Assembly (NCBI GenBank): GCA_039933015.1
Contig: JBDTOX010000047.1
Location: 1 to 20,738, forward strand
DNA length: 20,738 nucleotides
Reading direction: 5' to 3'
Origin: JBDTOX01 sp039933015
Lineage (GTDB): Bacteria > Pseudomonadota > Gammaproteobacteria > Burkholderiales > Methylophilaceae
The notes below the pieces were generated by a model that was not told where the DNA came from, searched no databases, and saw only the letters and a list, made by a program, of their open reading frames with translations. Position 1 is the stretch's first letter; the number at the start of each line of letters is the position of its first letter. Shown one piece after another: positions 1 to 7,742 of the stretch. The position numbers and the translations under genes were made by a program.

Positions 1-26
1 TTAACCTTAACCTTAACCTTAACCTT
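1..26. repeat. Hexanucleotide tandem repeat, in frame in a gene
   Basis: The window opens with four perfect copies of TTAACC followed by TT. On the minus strand this reads AAGGTT, so each unit adds Lys-Val to the PepSY/flavodoxin protein, and residues 407-414 are four Lys-Val pairs. Because the unit is six bases, copy-number change would not break the frame. The array touches the window edge, so its true length is unknown and an assembly-end effect cannot be excluded. Confidence 0.85.
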
Positions 27-1244
27 GGCTAATCGCGTGAGAAACTGATTTGCTGAACTCGGTGGGTCGCCGTCACCATAGGTCGCCGTAAGAATAAATA
101 GACGTTGTGCCTGACGATACTCTGTTGCCAGTTGGTTCATCGGTGCCATATGCACACGCAGGCCAACCTGCCTCAGCGCGTTATGCAGGGTGTTTGCAAA
201 ACCCCAGGTGCTATTGTTTTCGCTGCCAACCAGAATAATGGTATCGGCCGATTGTGCCCCGCAATTTTCGACAATTCTAGGCATCGACCGTCGTCGCTGC
301 CACCATGTCAAAGCACCTGTAGTGGCCATCAACGGCACGCTGAGCGCACCTAGTCCCAAGAACAAACCTAGCCACCAGAGGCCTTCGCCCGTATGCAATT
401 GATAGATAAGCTCATAGGTGCGGCGGGCACCATCATGGGGCAGGTAGGATAAAAGTGTACCGTTCACTTGGTCGACATAACCATCGCCTTGGGCGGTCGC
501 CAGCGAATAAAAGTCTGAAGGGTCATTCGGATTGGGGTAGACCAGTTCGCGGAAGTCATTTAGATCGGTAGCCAGCAAGGCCGGTAATGCCGTTATTGGT
601 GCCGCTGGTCCCGCGGCCACCGGTGGCGGGAAGTCCGGTTCGTTCTGCATGCCGTCAGATATAAAACTGAAGGTTGCCGCCGACATATAAATGCCAGTAA
701 TTGCAGACAGCAGCAGTCCGAACACCACAATCCGTCCCACTTGCGCGTGCCATCGCTGGCTCAGGGTACCTCGCAACGAATGGGTAATATTTCGCCAGCC
801 GCCCAGACGTTTCACCAGTAACACCGCGCCCGAGATGGACAGCACCAGCATGATCAGGGCCGTAATGCCCGCTACCGCACGCCCCGGGGTATCCAGAAGT
901 AAAGACCGATGGAGGTTTTTTACCCAGCGTGAGAATGTCGACGGCGCATAAGAGACAATGCCTTGCCCGGTCAGCGGATCAATACGATCAACTCCAACCT
1001 GGCTGTTCCGGCTGTAATAGACGAGGATCGAACCTGAAGGTGTGCGCTCGATCTGTTCAACCCCAGGGTAATGCTGCGCTATCCGGCCAGCCAGTGTGGC
1101 AACGCTTATCTGGCCGTCTGCAGGTACAGTTGCATCCAGTCTATCCAGCGTCGGGTCGACCGACAGGATTGCGCCGCTGATTGCCAGTACCATCAACAAC
1201 AAGGCCGCGATCAGGCCAGAGAGTGAATGAAGCTGACGCAACAT
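1..1244 (-). CDS. PepSY-TM / flavodoxin-domain reductase (partial, C-terminus missing)
   Basis: 414 codons are visible and the frame is open to the window edge. The N-terminal part is a PepSY-associated membrane domain with four likely membrane helices near residues 8-29, 124-146, 171-193 and 291-314. Conserved-looking histidines lie at the membrane faces (H6, H112, H166, H284, the last in QLHTGEGLWW). From about residue 335 a flavodoxin-like FMN domain begins, with the phosphate-loop-like segment ILVGSENNSTWGFA and the TATYGDGDPPSS loop at 387-398. Known relatives continue into an FAD/NADPH reductase module as in sulfite reductase alpha subunits, so roughly half the protein is probably missing. 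It likely moves electrons from cytoplasmic NADPH across the inner membrane; the acceptor is unknown. ATG at 1244 has AGGGGA about 11 bases upstream. It lies 30 bases downstream of the DUF2271 gene, probably in the same operon. The visible end carries a Lys-Val repeat. Confidence 0.85.
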   Translation of the reverse strand, partial: MLRQLHSLSGLIAALLLMVLAISGAILSVDPTLDRLDATVPADGQISVATLAGRIAQHYPGVEQIERTPSGSILVYYSRNSQVGVDRIDPLTGQGIVSYAPSTFSRWVKNLHRSLLLDTPGRAVAGITALIMLVLSISGAVLLVKRLGGWRNITHSLRGTLSQRWHAQVGRIVVFGLLLSAITGIYMSAATFSFISDGMQNEPDFPPPVAAGPAAPITALPALLATDLNDFRELVYPNPNDPSDFYSLATAQGDGYVDQVNGTLLSYLPHDGARRTYELIYQLHTGEGLWWLGLFLGLGALSVPLMATTGALTWWQRRRSMPRIVENCGAQSADTIILVGSENNSTWGFANTLHNALRQVGLRVHMAPMNQLATEYRQAQRLFILTATYGDGDPPSSANQFLTRLAKVKVKVKV

Positions 1245-1274
1245 GGTAGGGTGTTTCCCCTGTGGGTGGGACGA

Positions 1275-1745
1275 TTACATTCTATAGGTAAACGATTTGA
1301 TATAACTACGCCCAGGCGATGGCTTTCCAGCGCCTGCTGTAGTCAGTGGTACCCGCACATCGATCGGGCTATCACGTTTGTCTTCGACCGCGCTGTCCAC
1401 GCGTATCTCGTAGCCCGCATCTATCAGTGCATCGGCGAGTTCAACGGTTACTTTCAGCGTGCTCCCACTACCAACACTCGCTCCGCTCACGCCGTCAAAC
1501 TCGGCAGATTTCAAGCCACTCCCTCGTGCCCAGTCACGCAGGTTCTTGTAGTATTTAGCCTTCTTGCCTGCGACCCAGAGCGTCTTCTTATACTGGCCAT
1601 TGGCGTCGGTCACATAAAATGCCAGAAAGGCTGCGTTGCCACCATAATTTTGCAGTTGAGTGGTCAAGGTTACCGGGCGTGCGTAAACCAAACTTGGTAG
1701 CGAAATAACACCAGCTAGACAAAGTGAAGCAGTAATTTTTTTCAT
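1275..1745 (-). CDS. Secreted DUF2271 family protein
   Basis: 156 residues. A signal peptide is evident (MKK start, hydrophobic core, likely cleavage after VYA at residue 22), so the protein should be periplasmic. The mature part resembles DUF2271 (PF10029): an early beta-rich segment PVTLTTQLQNYGG, then AFLAFYVTDANGQYKKTLWVAG, a W-x-R segment after YYKNLRDW, and a C-terminal GRSYIKSFTYRM. The biochemical function of the family is unknown, but it commonly sits beside PepSY membrane proteins and flavin-transfer genes, as here. The start has GGAG seven bases upstream. It follows the small PepSY gene and precedes the PepSY/flavodoxin reductase on the same strand, which suggests a shared role in envelope redox or iron handling; that role is inference. 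Confidence 0.8.
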   Translation of the reverse strand: MKKITASLCLAGVISLPSLVYARPVTLTTQLQNYGGNAAFLAFYVTDANGQYKKTLWVAGKKAKYYKNLRDWARGSGLKSAEFDGVSGASVGSGSTLKVTVELADALIDAGYEIRVDSAVEDKRDSPIDVRVPLTTAGAGKPSPGRSYIKSFTYRM

Positions 1746-1822
1746 GATGGATCTCCGGATTAATTGTGATCGCTGCGCACTAACGGCAGCCTGAAGACGA
1801 AGTAGTGAGCAGTTCAGATTGC

Positions 1823-1839
1823 TTCAGGTCCAACCTGAA
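1823..1839 (-). other. Short perfect hairpin between the PepSY and DUF2271 genes
   Basis: Seven-base inverted repeat TTCAGGT/ACCTGAA with a three-base loop in the 132-base gap between the two genes. There is no T-run after it, so it is not a classical terminator. It could be an mRNA processing or stabilising hairpin, an operator half, or chance. Confidence 0.4.
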
Positions 1840-1877
1840 TGCGAGCTGATAGCCCAGTCTTCGCCAACGTTGAGGCA

Positions 1878-2201
1878 TCATTTTGCTTTCTGACCTTGAT
1901 CAAGATAGTCGGACGCCTCGCCACCCTGACGAAAATCAATTTCAAGTTTGCGAATGTGCAATGATGCAGGTGAATATTTAGCTTTGAACTTATTTCCGTG
2001 ACCGTCAATGCCTCTGACCTCATAACACCCATCGTCAACTTTGATGCGCTGGACCGTCCAGCCCCGCTGCTCGAGTTGTTCTCGCAACGCTTCACGCGGC
2101 TTCCAGTCTGCCACAGGGTCAATACAATCGCTTTCAGCCAATGCGGTGCCGCTTAGAAGTATGCTAGCTAGCGCAGCACCTAAGAGAATTGAAGGTTTCA
2201 C
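1878..2201 (-). CDS. Small secreted PepSY-domain protein
   Basis: 107 residues starting at GTG, supported by GAGGAG about eight bases upstream. Residues 1-22 form a signal peptide ending in TALA, giving a mature periplasmic protein of about 85 residues. The mature part fits the PepSY_2 pattern (PF13670): W33 with PREALREQLEQRGW, then VQRIKVDDGCYEV, then IDGHGNKFKAKYSP and a terminal IRKLEID strand. Two cysteines (26 and 59) could form a disulfide. Such proteins are usually single-domain and of unknown function. It heads the PepSY-DUF2271-flavodoxin reductase cluster. A broken paralogue lies directly upstream at 2323-2557. Confidence 0.8.
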   Translation of the reverse strand: MKPSILLGAALASILLSGTALAESDCIDPVADWKPREALREQLEQRGWTVQRIKVDDGCYEVRGIDGHGNKFKAKYSPASLHIRKLEIDFRQGGEASDYLDQGQKAK

Positions 2202-2322
2202 GACTTTTCTCCTCTTTGAGTATGCAAGTTAAACTCTAACCCGGCTGGGGAAATCGAGTCAGGTTTCGTGCAATTTTTTCTGAAATTCGCTTTGCGCGGC
2301 ACCTCACGCCTGCGGAGCAATT

Positions 2323-2557
2323 TCAAGTCCACTTGGCTGATTGCCTCATCTTTACGACGCTACCGTCAGCCGGGTTGTGATGGAATTCGACATGTGTGCC
2401 GTTTGCCCCAATCGTACATTTTGTGGCAATTGCCCCTGGTCACGAGAAAACGCTCAATGATGAAGCCAGTATTGACAAGCTTTTGTAGTGTGTCAACCCG
2501 AGGTATCCAGGTTGGCTGCGATGCGATGGTGCATTGGGTATCAGCAAAAGTCGATGT
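2323..2557 (-). pseudogene. Frameshifted PepSY_2 gene remnant
   Basis: Two minus-strand frames join into one PepSY_2-like domain. The first (about 2557 down to 2414) reads FADTQCTIASQPTWIPRVDT followed by LQKLVNTGFIIERFLVTRGN and CHKMY. The second, entered after one extra base at 2413 (or two missing), reads IGANGTHVEFHHNPADGSVV then KMRQSAKWT and a TGA at 2323-2325. Joined, they give the expected order: N-terminal Cys, Trp, helix, G-x-x-I-x-R strand, Cys-x-x-x-Y, G-x-x-V-E, N-P-x-x-G. No hydrophobic signal peptide is present upstream. That position is occupied by the end of the kinase gene, whose TGA at 2541-2543 overlaps the remnant. It is therefore both frameshifted and 5'-truncated. A sequencing error could explain the frameshift but not the missing signal peptide. 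Confidence 0.65.
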
Positions 2558-4175
2558 ACCGATCTTCGGGCAACAAGTTCGCCTCAATGCCTGATCTCAG
2601 GCTATCAGCATCACCGTCGTTGACGAAATGCACGGTGCTGGCCAGTTCATCCTCCCGCAACGGCTCCTGGGCAGCCTGCAGTGTCTGCAATACGGAATAA
2701 TCGGCTTCGGAAGCATCGTTGGCGCGACTGCGTCGCTGCGTCAGCCGTTCAACCAGGAGTGCCGTGTCCACCCGCAGGCTGGCAATAACGAAGGGCACAG
2801 CCATTTCCTGTGCCAGTGCGCGAAAATGTGCGCGCTCGGCATGGCGCAGGAAAGCGGCATCGACGATAACGGGGAACCCCGCGGCAATTAGCTTGCGCGC
2901 CAGTTCGTGCAAGCGCGCGTAGGTACGGCATGTCGCCTCAGCGCTATATATCTCCACGCCGGTTTGCGTATGGCTATCCGCCAGCGGCGCCAGATTGAAC
3001 AGACGCTTGCGCTCGACGTCTGAGCGAATACGGATGGCGCCCAGGCGCTCCAACGCGATCTGTGCAAAAGTGGTCTTGCCGCAGCCGGGCAGGCCATGCG
3101 TGATGATCAAGACTGGCCGGCGCCGAAGCAGGCAGTCATGCGCCAGGGCGAGGTAACTGTAGCAGGCTATTCGCGCCTGCTTCACCTCTTTTCGCGTCAC
3201 GTCCGGCTGGTTGGCACGAATAGCAGTGACCTTGGCACGTACCACGGCGCGGTAGGCGAGGTAGAAACGCAGCACGCCAACGCCGGCATAATCGCCGGTA
3301 GTTTCCAGATAGGCGTTGAGGAAGCGCCAGGCCAGTTGCGGCTGGCCGCGTTGCAACAGATCCATGACCAGAAAAGCAACTTCGCTGATCACGTCAATCC
3401 AGCGTAGCGCAGCATTAAACTCAATACCATCGAAAGGTACCGGCATATCATCCAGCAGCACAATGTTGCCGAGGTGCAGGTCGCCGTGGCATTCGCGCAC
3501 GCAGCCTGCCATCGCGCGCTGCTGGAATAGGGGCGCATGGGCATCAAATTCACGCGCACAGGCCTGGCGCACCGATTCCAGCATGGCCAGATCGTCTGCC
3601 GCGCTGAGTAGCGTCAGCAATTGCGCGAAGTTTTGCCGCACCGGCGCCTGCACTGCATCCGGAGCGCAATAGGGCGCATCCGGTGGCGCGGGCGAGAGGC
3701 CTGTGTGGAATTGCGCGATAGTGGCGGCCAGTTGATCAATATGCTTAGCTTTAACACGACCGCGCGTCAGCATGCGATCCATCAGGCGGGACTGGGCAAA
3801 TCGCCGCATGCGCACGGCGTATTCGATCGCGGGCTCACCACCCGGCACCGGCTGTTCCGGGCTGCCACCAATGGCGACGACATCGAGATAGAGGCTGGGG
3901 GCGAGGCGGCGATTAAGTCGCAACTCCTCGCTGCAATAGAAGCGGCGCGCTTCCAGCGTGGAAAAATCGAGGAAGCTCAGATCAAGGGCTTTCTTGATCT
4001 TATAAGCATAGCGACCAGCCAACAGAACCCAGGAGATATGCGTCTCTTCCAGCCTGACCCCGCGCACGGCATGAGGATAGCGCTCGGCGAAGCGCAGGGC
4101 CGCTATCAGTTGTCGCTGACGCGGTAAGTCCGGTGAACTACCCGCCACCAAGGGTGCGCGCTGAGCGGACATCAT
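2541..4175 (-). CDS. Two-domain phosphotransferase-like / P-loop kinase protein
   Basis: About 544 residues. The N-terminal half resembles aminoglycoside-phosphotransferase-fold proteins (COG2187): a lysine-rich YAYKIKKALDLSFLDFS segment, the catalytic-loop motif HGDLHLGN at about 230-237 and the metal-binding-type FDGIEFN at about 248-254. The C-terminal half is a P-loop kinase (COG0645) with Walker A GLPGCGKTT at about 361-369. This fusion is widespread in Proteobacteria; the substrate is not known, and a drug-resistance role should not be assumed. I chose ATG 4175 because GGAGGAG lies about nine bases upstream, whereas the ATG at 4193 precedes that site. The longer form would add six residues. 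The 3' end overlaps the broken PepSY gene, and the last residues (RYIDFC) may be newly acquired tail. The gene appears to be transcribed alone. Confidence 0.85.
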   Translation of the reverse strand: MMSAQRAPLVAGSSPDLPRQRQLIAALRFAERYPHAVRGVRLEETHISWVLLAGRYAYKIKKALDLSFLDFSTLEARRFYCSEELRLNRRLAPSLYLDVVAIGGSPEQPVPGGEPAIEYAVRMRRFAQSRLMDRMLTRGRVKAKHIDQLAATIAQFHTGLSPAPPDAPYCAPDAVQAPVRQNFAQLLTLLSAADDLAMLESVRQACAREFDAHAPLFQQRAMAGCVRECHGDLHLGNIVLLDDMPVPFDGIEFNAALRWIDVISEVAFLVMDLLQRGQPQLAWRFLNAYLETTGDYAGVGVLRFYLAYRAVVRAKVTAIRANQPDVTRKEVKQARIACYSYLALAHDCLLRRRPVLIITHGLPGCGKTTFAQIALERLGAIRIRSDVERKRLFNLAPLADSHTQTGVEIYSAEATCRTYARLHELARKLIAAGFPVIVDAAFLRHAERAHFRALAQEMAVPFVIASLRVDTALLVERLTQRRSRANDASEADYSVLQTLQAAQEPLREDELASTVHFVNDGDADSLRSGIEANLLPEDRYIDFC

Positions 4176-4227
4176 AGACGGTATCTCCTCCATGCGTTGC
4201 GCAGAAGCTGTTTTGAATCAACCTCTT

Positions 4228-4254
4228 GGAATGTGTACTTTAACATGGCATTCC
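4228..4254. other. Spaced inverted repeat between divergent genes
   Basis: GGAATG and CATTCC are separated by 15 bases in the gap between the kinase gene and the plus-strand genes. It could be an operator for the divergent promoters. The arms are only six bases, so chance is plausible. Confidence 0.25.
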
Positions 4255-4277
4255 GCGTCTATCCTTGAATTATTGTG

Positions 4278-4316
4278 GGAAAAGCCTACCATCAAAAACT
4301 GATGGTAAGGTTTTCC
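4278..4316 (+). other. Long imperfect hairpin upstream of the pcm region
   Basis: A 17-base left arm (GGAAAAGCCTACCATCA) pairs with TGATGGTAAGGTTTTCC around the five-base loop AAAAC, with only two mismatches. No T-run follows on the plus strand. It is longer than expected by chance in 40 bases. Possible roles are an mRNA leader structure, a dispersed palindromic element or the scar of a small mobile sequence. Confidence 0.65.
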
Positions 4317-4391
4317 GGCTTTCGGGTCGGTGCGTTGCTCAGTGCATTTCCTGTAGTCATGGTTGCAGTTTTTATCCTAAGGATAAGCCAG

Positions 4392-4520
4392 ATGAGTACT
4401 ATCGTCGTCATTGCCAATGGCGTTCGTACCCGTTTCATTACCTTACAGGCGGACCAGGCGTTAGCTTATGAGTCCACGCCACGCCAGGTCGAGGCGGCGT
4501 GTCTGGCAGAGCCGGAGTAG
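4392..4520 (+). pseudogene. Short ORF, possible truncated host-attachment-family relic
   Basis: 42 codons from ATG 4392, with AAGGA eight bases upstream, to the TAG just before pcm. The opening MSTIVVIANGVRTRFITLQ resembles the first strand and turn of the COG5622 'host attachment protein' family (pattern IVVANxxRARxFxL). Those proteins are usually well over 100 residues, so this would be only the N-terminus. The frame can be extended upstream to a GTG at 4275, adding a hydrophobic stretch, but that extension begins inside the hairpin and looks accidental. Its stop codon overlaps the pcm ribosome binding site, so it might be translationally coupled. The family assignment is weak and made from memory of the motif. 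Confidence 0.35.
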
Positions 4521-4524
4521 GGAC

Positions 4525-5253
4525 ATGTGGGCACGATGGCTGGCTGCCTGCCTCCTGCTACTGGTTAGCGCTGGTCTCATGGCCGGAGAGCAGGAATTCG
4601 CTGTCGAGCGCATAAAACTGGTGCGCGATATTGCGCAATTGACGCGGGCATCGGCGGCGGAAACCGGTCGGCCGGAGATCAACCCCGCCGTGCTTGCAGC
4701 CATGGCGCGCACGCCGCGCCACCGCTTCGTGCCGATAGATCAGCAGCACTACGCTTACCACAATCGCCCGCTGCCCATAGGCTATGGGCAGACCATCTCG
4801 CAGCCATTCCTGGTAGCACTCATGACCGATCTGCTGGAAGTGAAGCCGGGCGACCGGGTGCTGGAGCTTGGCACCGGTTCCGGCTATCAGGCGGCACTGC
4901 TGGCCGAGATGGGCATGCAGGTTTACAGCATGGAAATTGTCGGGCCGCTGGCGACGCGCGCCAGTCAAACGCTAGCGGCACTGTATCCGCGCGGTGTCGA
5001 AGTGCGGCATGGTGACGGCTATTATGGCTGGGAGGCGCATGCCCCATTCGACGCCATTATCGTCACCGCCGCCGCCAGCCATGTGCCGCCGCCGCTGGTC
5101 AGGCAGCTCAAACCCGGCGGGCGCATGGTAATCCCGCTTGGCGCCAGTTTTCTCATCCAGCAATTGGTGCTGGTGGAAAAGGCGGCAGATGGCCGTATCA
5201 GCAGCCGCGAAATTGTGCCGGTGAGGTTCGTGCCACTGACCGGCGAGCACTAG
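4525..5253 (+). CDS. pcm: Protein-L-isoaspartate O-methyltransferase, exported form
   Basis: 242 residues. It transfers a methyl group from S-adenosylmethionine to isoaspartyl residues in damaged proteins to start their repair. The family block GYGQTISQPF is at 86-95 and SAM motif I VLELGTGSGYQAA at 112-124; INPAVLAAMAR (52-62) and the tail PVRFVPLTG are also typical. I chose ATG 4525 because GGAGTAGGGAC precedes it and because it gives an N-terminus of one Arg plus a long hydrophobic run ending near LMAGEQ, which looks like a signal peptide. The upstream in-frame ATG at 4468 would add 19 very basic residues. An envelope location is therefore inferred, unlike cytosolic Pcm. The next gene starts 21 bases downstream. 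A deleted relic of a second copy lies at 7743. Confidence 0.93.
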   Translation: MWARWLAACLLLLVSAGLMAGEQEFAVERIKLVRDIAQLTRASAAETGRPEINPAVLAAMARTPRHRFVPIDQQHYAYHNRPLPIGYGQTISQPFLVALMTDLLEVKPGDRVLELGTGSGYQAALLAEMGMQVYSMEIVGPLATRASQTLAALYPRGVEVRHGDGYYGWEAHAPFDAIIVTAAASHVPPPLVRQLKPGGRMVIPLGASFLIQQLVLVEKAADGRISSREIVPVRFVPLTGEH

Positions 5254-5274
5254 CTGCTGTCCGGGAGCGCCGCT

Positions 5275-7704
5275 ATGCCAACCCTGCCGCTCCTGTCCAT
5301 CGCGCTTATTTCCTGTGCCGCACTGGGGCTGGAAATCCTGCTGATGCGGCTGTTTTCCATCGTGCAGTGGCATCACTTTGCCTACCTCGCGGTGAGCCTT
5401 GCCATGCTCGGTTACGGCGCGGCAGGGACGGCGCGGGTGGTGCTAGGCGCCAGGCTGCATGCGCATTTTTCTCAGATTTTCGCCGTCTCGGCGCTCCTGT
5501 TTGGCCTGACGGCTCCAGCCGCTTTCCTTGTTGCCCAGCAGGTGCCGTTCAATGCCCTGGAAATCCTGTGGGATGCACGCCAGTGGCTGTGGTTGACGCT
5601 GCAATATCTGGTGCTGTTCGTACCGTTCTTTTTCGCCGCATTCTGTCTGTGCCTGGCTTTCAGCCATTTCGGCAGCCAGGCTCACCGTATCTATGGGGCA
5701 GATTTATGGGGAGCGGCGGCGGGCAGCCTGCTGGCACTCGGCCTGCTATTCATTTTGCCACCGCAGAGGGTGTTACTGGTAATCGCAGGTTTTGCGCTAG
5801 CCGCCGCCGGTTTGGCATGGCCGCCACCGCGACATCAGGTCGGCTATGTGCTGCTACTTGCAGCAATGGCATTGCCGTGGGTAATTCCGGATACGCTGCT
5901 GGCGTTGCACCCGTCTCAATACAAGAGCCTGTCCCAGACATTGCTGGTAACCGGCGCAAAGGTGAAGACGGAGAAGTACAGCCCGCTGGGGCAGGTGACA
6001 GTAGTAGAAAACCCGCGCGTGCCACTGCGCTATGCACCCGGATTGAGCCTGACGGCTACCCGCGAACCGCCGCCACAACTGGGTGTGTTCGTGGATGGCG
6101 AAGGACCGGCCGCCATCACCCGGTTCGATGGAGCATGGGAACCGCTGACATTCCTCGGCCAGATGCCCTCAGCCATGCCCTATCAGCTTCTGCAACGCCC
6201 AAGTGTGCTGGTGTTGGGCGCTGGTACCGGCATGGACGTGTTGCAGGCGCTGTACTACGAGGCAGCGGTGGTGGACGCGGTGGAACTGGATGCGAATGTG
6301 GCCGCGCTGGTGGCGCAGGATAATGCCAGCTTTGCCGGCCAGCTTTACCAGCTGCCGCAGGTGCGGCTACACGTGGCCGAAGCACGCAGCTTTGTAGCCA
6401 CTAGCAGCGCGCGCTACGACTTGATGGTGCTGCCGCTGGCCGACACCTTTGGCACTGCATCGGCGGGATTGCATGGATTGGCGGCGGACTATCTGCATAC
6501 AGTAGAGGCATTCCGCATCTATTTCTGCCAGCTTAAGCCGGGCGGTATGCTCGCTCTCAATCGCTGGGTGCAGTTGCCGCCACGTGACCTGATCAAGCTC
6601 GCCGCCACTGCGGTCGAGGCGCTGGTACTGGAAGGGGTGACGCAACCGGCGCGTCATCTGGCGTTGCTGCGCGGCTGGCAGAGCGCAACACTGCTAGTAA
6701 AGCAAACCCCATTCATGCCGCGCGAAGTGGCGGCGCTGCACGACTTTGCCGAATCACAGGCGTTCGATCTGGAATGGGCCGGGGGTAGGGTGGCAGGCGC
6801 AATGCCGCATCATCGCCTGGATCGGCCGTATTTTCAGGAGGCGTTCGCCGCCTTGAGCGGTACAGCGCACGAGCGCGCCGATTTCTACCGGCGCTATAAA
6901 TTCCACATTGCGCCGCCTACTGATGATCGCCCCTATCTTTACCATTTTTTTACCTGGCGGGCGCTGCCGGAGATTATGCAGCTCAAGGAGCGCGGCGGCC
7001 TGTCGCTGGTAGAGATGGGCTACCCGGTGCTGGTAGCCACCTGGTTACTGGCCATGCTGTTCGGCACGCTGCTCATTCTGTTGCCACTGTGGGCAGCGCG
7101 GCGGCGGGCAATGGGCACCCGCACCGCGAGCCAACGGCGGCGCGTGTTTGCCTATTTTTCCCTGCTCGGGATGGCGTTTATGCTATTGGAAATGGCGTTC
7201 CTGCAGAAGTTTGTGTTATTGCTGGGGCATCCGCTGTATGCCGCGGCAGCGGTGCTGACTACCTTTCTGCTGTTCGCCGGCATGGGCAGCCGCTTTTCAG
7301 TCAGGTTGTCCGTGAAGGGGCGCAGGTCGCCGACGCTCTGGCCGGTCGTCGGCATTGTATCGTTGGGGGTGGGTTACCTCACCCTCCAGCCACTGATGCT
7401 GGAGGCGGCCATGGGCTGGCCCATGCTGCAGCGCCTTGCCCTGGGGATCATACTGATAGCACCGCTGGCTTTCTGCATGGGCATGCCATTCCCGCTGGGG
7501 ATGGCCCGCCTGGCAGGGGAGGATATAGAGATGCTACCGTGGGCTTACGGGGTGAACGCCTGTTTTTCCGTAATGAGCGCTTCCATGGCGACGCTGCTGG
7601 CCATGGAAATCGGCTTCAGTGGCGTGGTGCTGCTGGCACTGGGCTTGTATCTGGCGACGCCATTTTTCTACCGCACCCAGAGTGCCGATGGCCGGTATTC
7701 ATAG
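5275..7704 (+). CDS. Membrane protein with spermidine-synthase-like methyltransferase-fold domain
   Basis: 809 residues: several N-terminal membrane helices (about 1-205), a soluble Rossmann domain (about 210-565), then more helices (about 580-800). The soluble part has a SAM-type glycine loop VLVLGAGTGMD at 311-321 with an acidic residue after the next strand (VELDAN, 336-341), and the TDDRPYLYHFF segment at 549-559 shared by spermidine-synthase-like membrane proteins. The C-terminal membrane part contains LGMAFMLLEMAFLQK (631-645). True SpeE is about 290 residues and soluble, so this should not be called a polyamine synthase. The reaction is unknown. It lies 21 bases after pcm with GGGAG upstream, so the two are probably co-transcribed, pairing two SAM-fold proteins at the membrane. 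Confidence 0.85.
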   Translation: MPTLPLLSIALISCAALGLEILLMRLFSIVQWHHFAYLAVSLAMLGYGAAGTARVVLGARLHAHFSQIFAVSALLFGLTAPAAFLVAQQVPFNALEILWDARQWLWLTLQYLVLFVPFFFAAFCLCLAFSHFGSQAHRIYGADLWGAAAGSLLALGLLFILPPQRVLLVIAGFALAAAGLAWPPPRHQVGYVLLLAAMALPWVIPDTLLALHPSQYKSLSQTLLVTGAKVKTEKYSPLGQVTVVENPRVPLRYAPGLSLTATREPPPQLGVFVDGEGPAAITRFDGAWEPLTFLGQMPSAMPYQLLQRPSVLVLGAGTGMDVLQALYYEAAVVDAVELDANVAALVAQDNASFAGQLYQLPQVRLHVAEARSFVATSSARYDLMVLPLADTFGTASAGLHGLAADYLHTVEAFRIYFCQLKPGGMLALNRWVQLPPRDLIKLAATAVEALVLEGVTQPARHLALLRGWQSATLLVKQTPFMPREVAALHDFAESQAFDLEWAGGRVAGAMPHHRLDRPYFQEAFAALSGTAHERADFYRRYKFHIAPPTDDRPYLYHFFTWRALPEIMQLKERGGLSLVEMGYPVLVATWLLAMLFGTLLILLPLWAARRRAMGTRTASQRRRVFAYFSLLGMAFMLLEMAFLQKFVLLLGHPLYAAAAVLTTFLLFAGMGSRFSVRLSVKGRRSPTLWPVVGIVSLGVGYLTLQPLMLEAAMGWPMLQRLALGIILIAPLAFCMGMPFPLGMARLAGEDIEMLPWAYGVNACFSVMSASMATLLAMEIGFSGVVLLALGLYLATPFFYRTQSADGRYS

Positions 7705-7742
7705 GTGGCAGGAAATGAGTGCCGCCAGGGGATAGTGTGGCA

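Noticed and set aside
1..26. Telomere-like repeat suggesting a linear replicon end or eukaryotic contamination
   Set aside because: The array is in frame inside a bacterial gene that continues for over 400 codons, and the unit differs from common telomere repeats.
2541..4175. Aminoglycoside resistance gene
   Set aside because: The HGDLHLGN motif belongs to the broad phosphotransferase fold; the fused P-loop kinase architecture is a housekeeping-type family with unknown substrate.
4275..4391. Upstream extension giving an 81-residue membrane protein before pcm
   Set aside because: The start is GTG or an ATG within the hairpin, without a ribosome binding site; the internal ATG at 4392 has a better site and the recognisable peptide.
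5275..7704. Spermidine synthase (speE)
   Set aside because: The protein is almost three times too long, with helices on both sides of the domain, and polyamine specificity cannot be read from the sequence.
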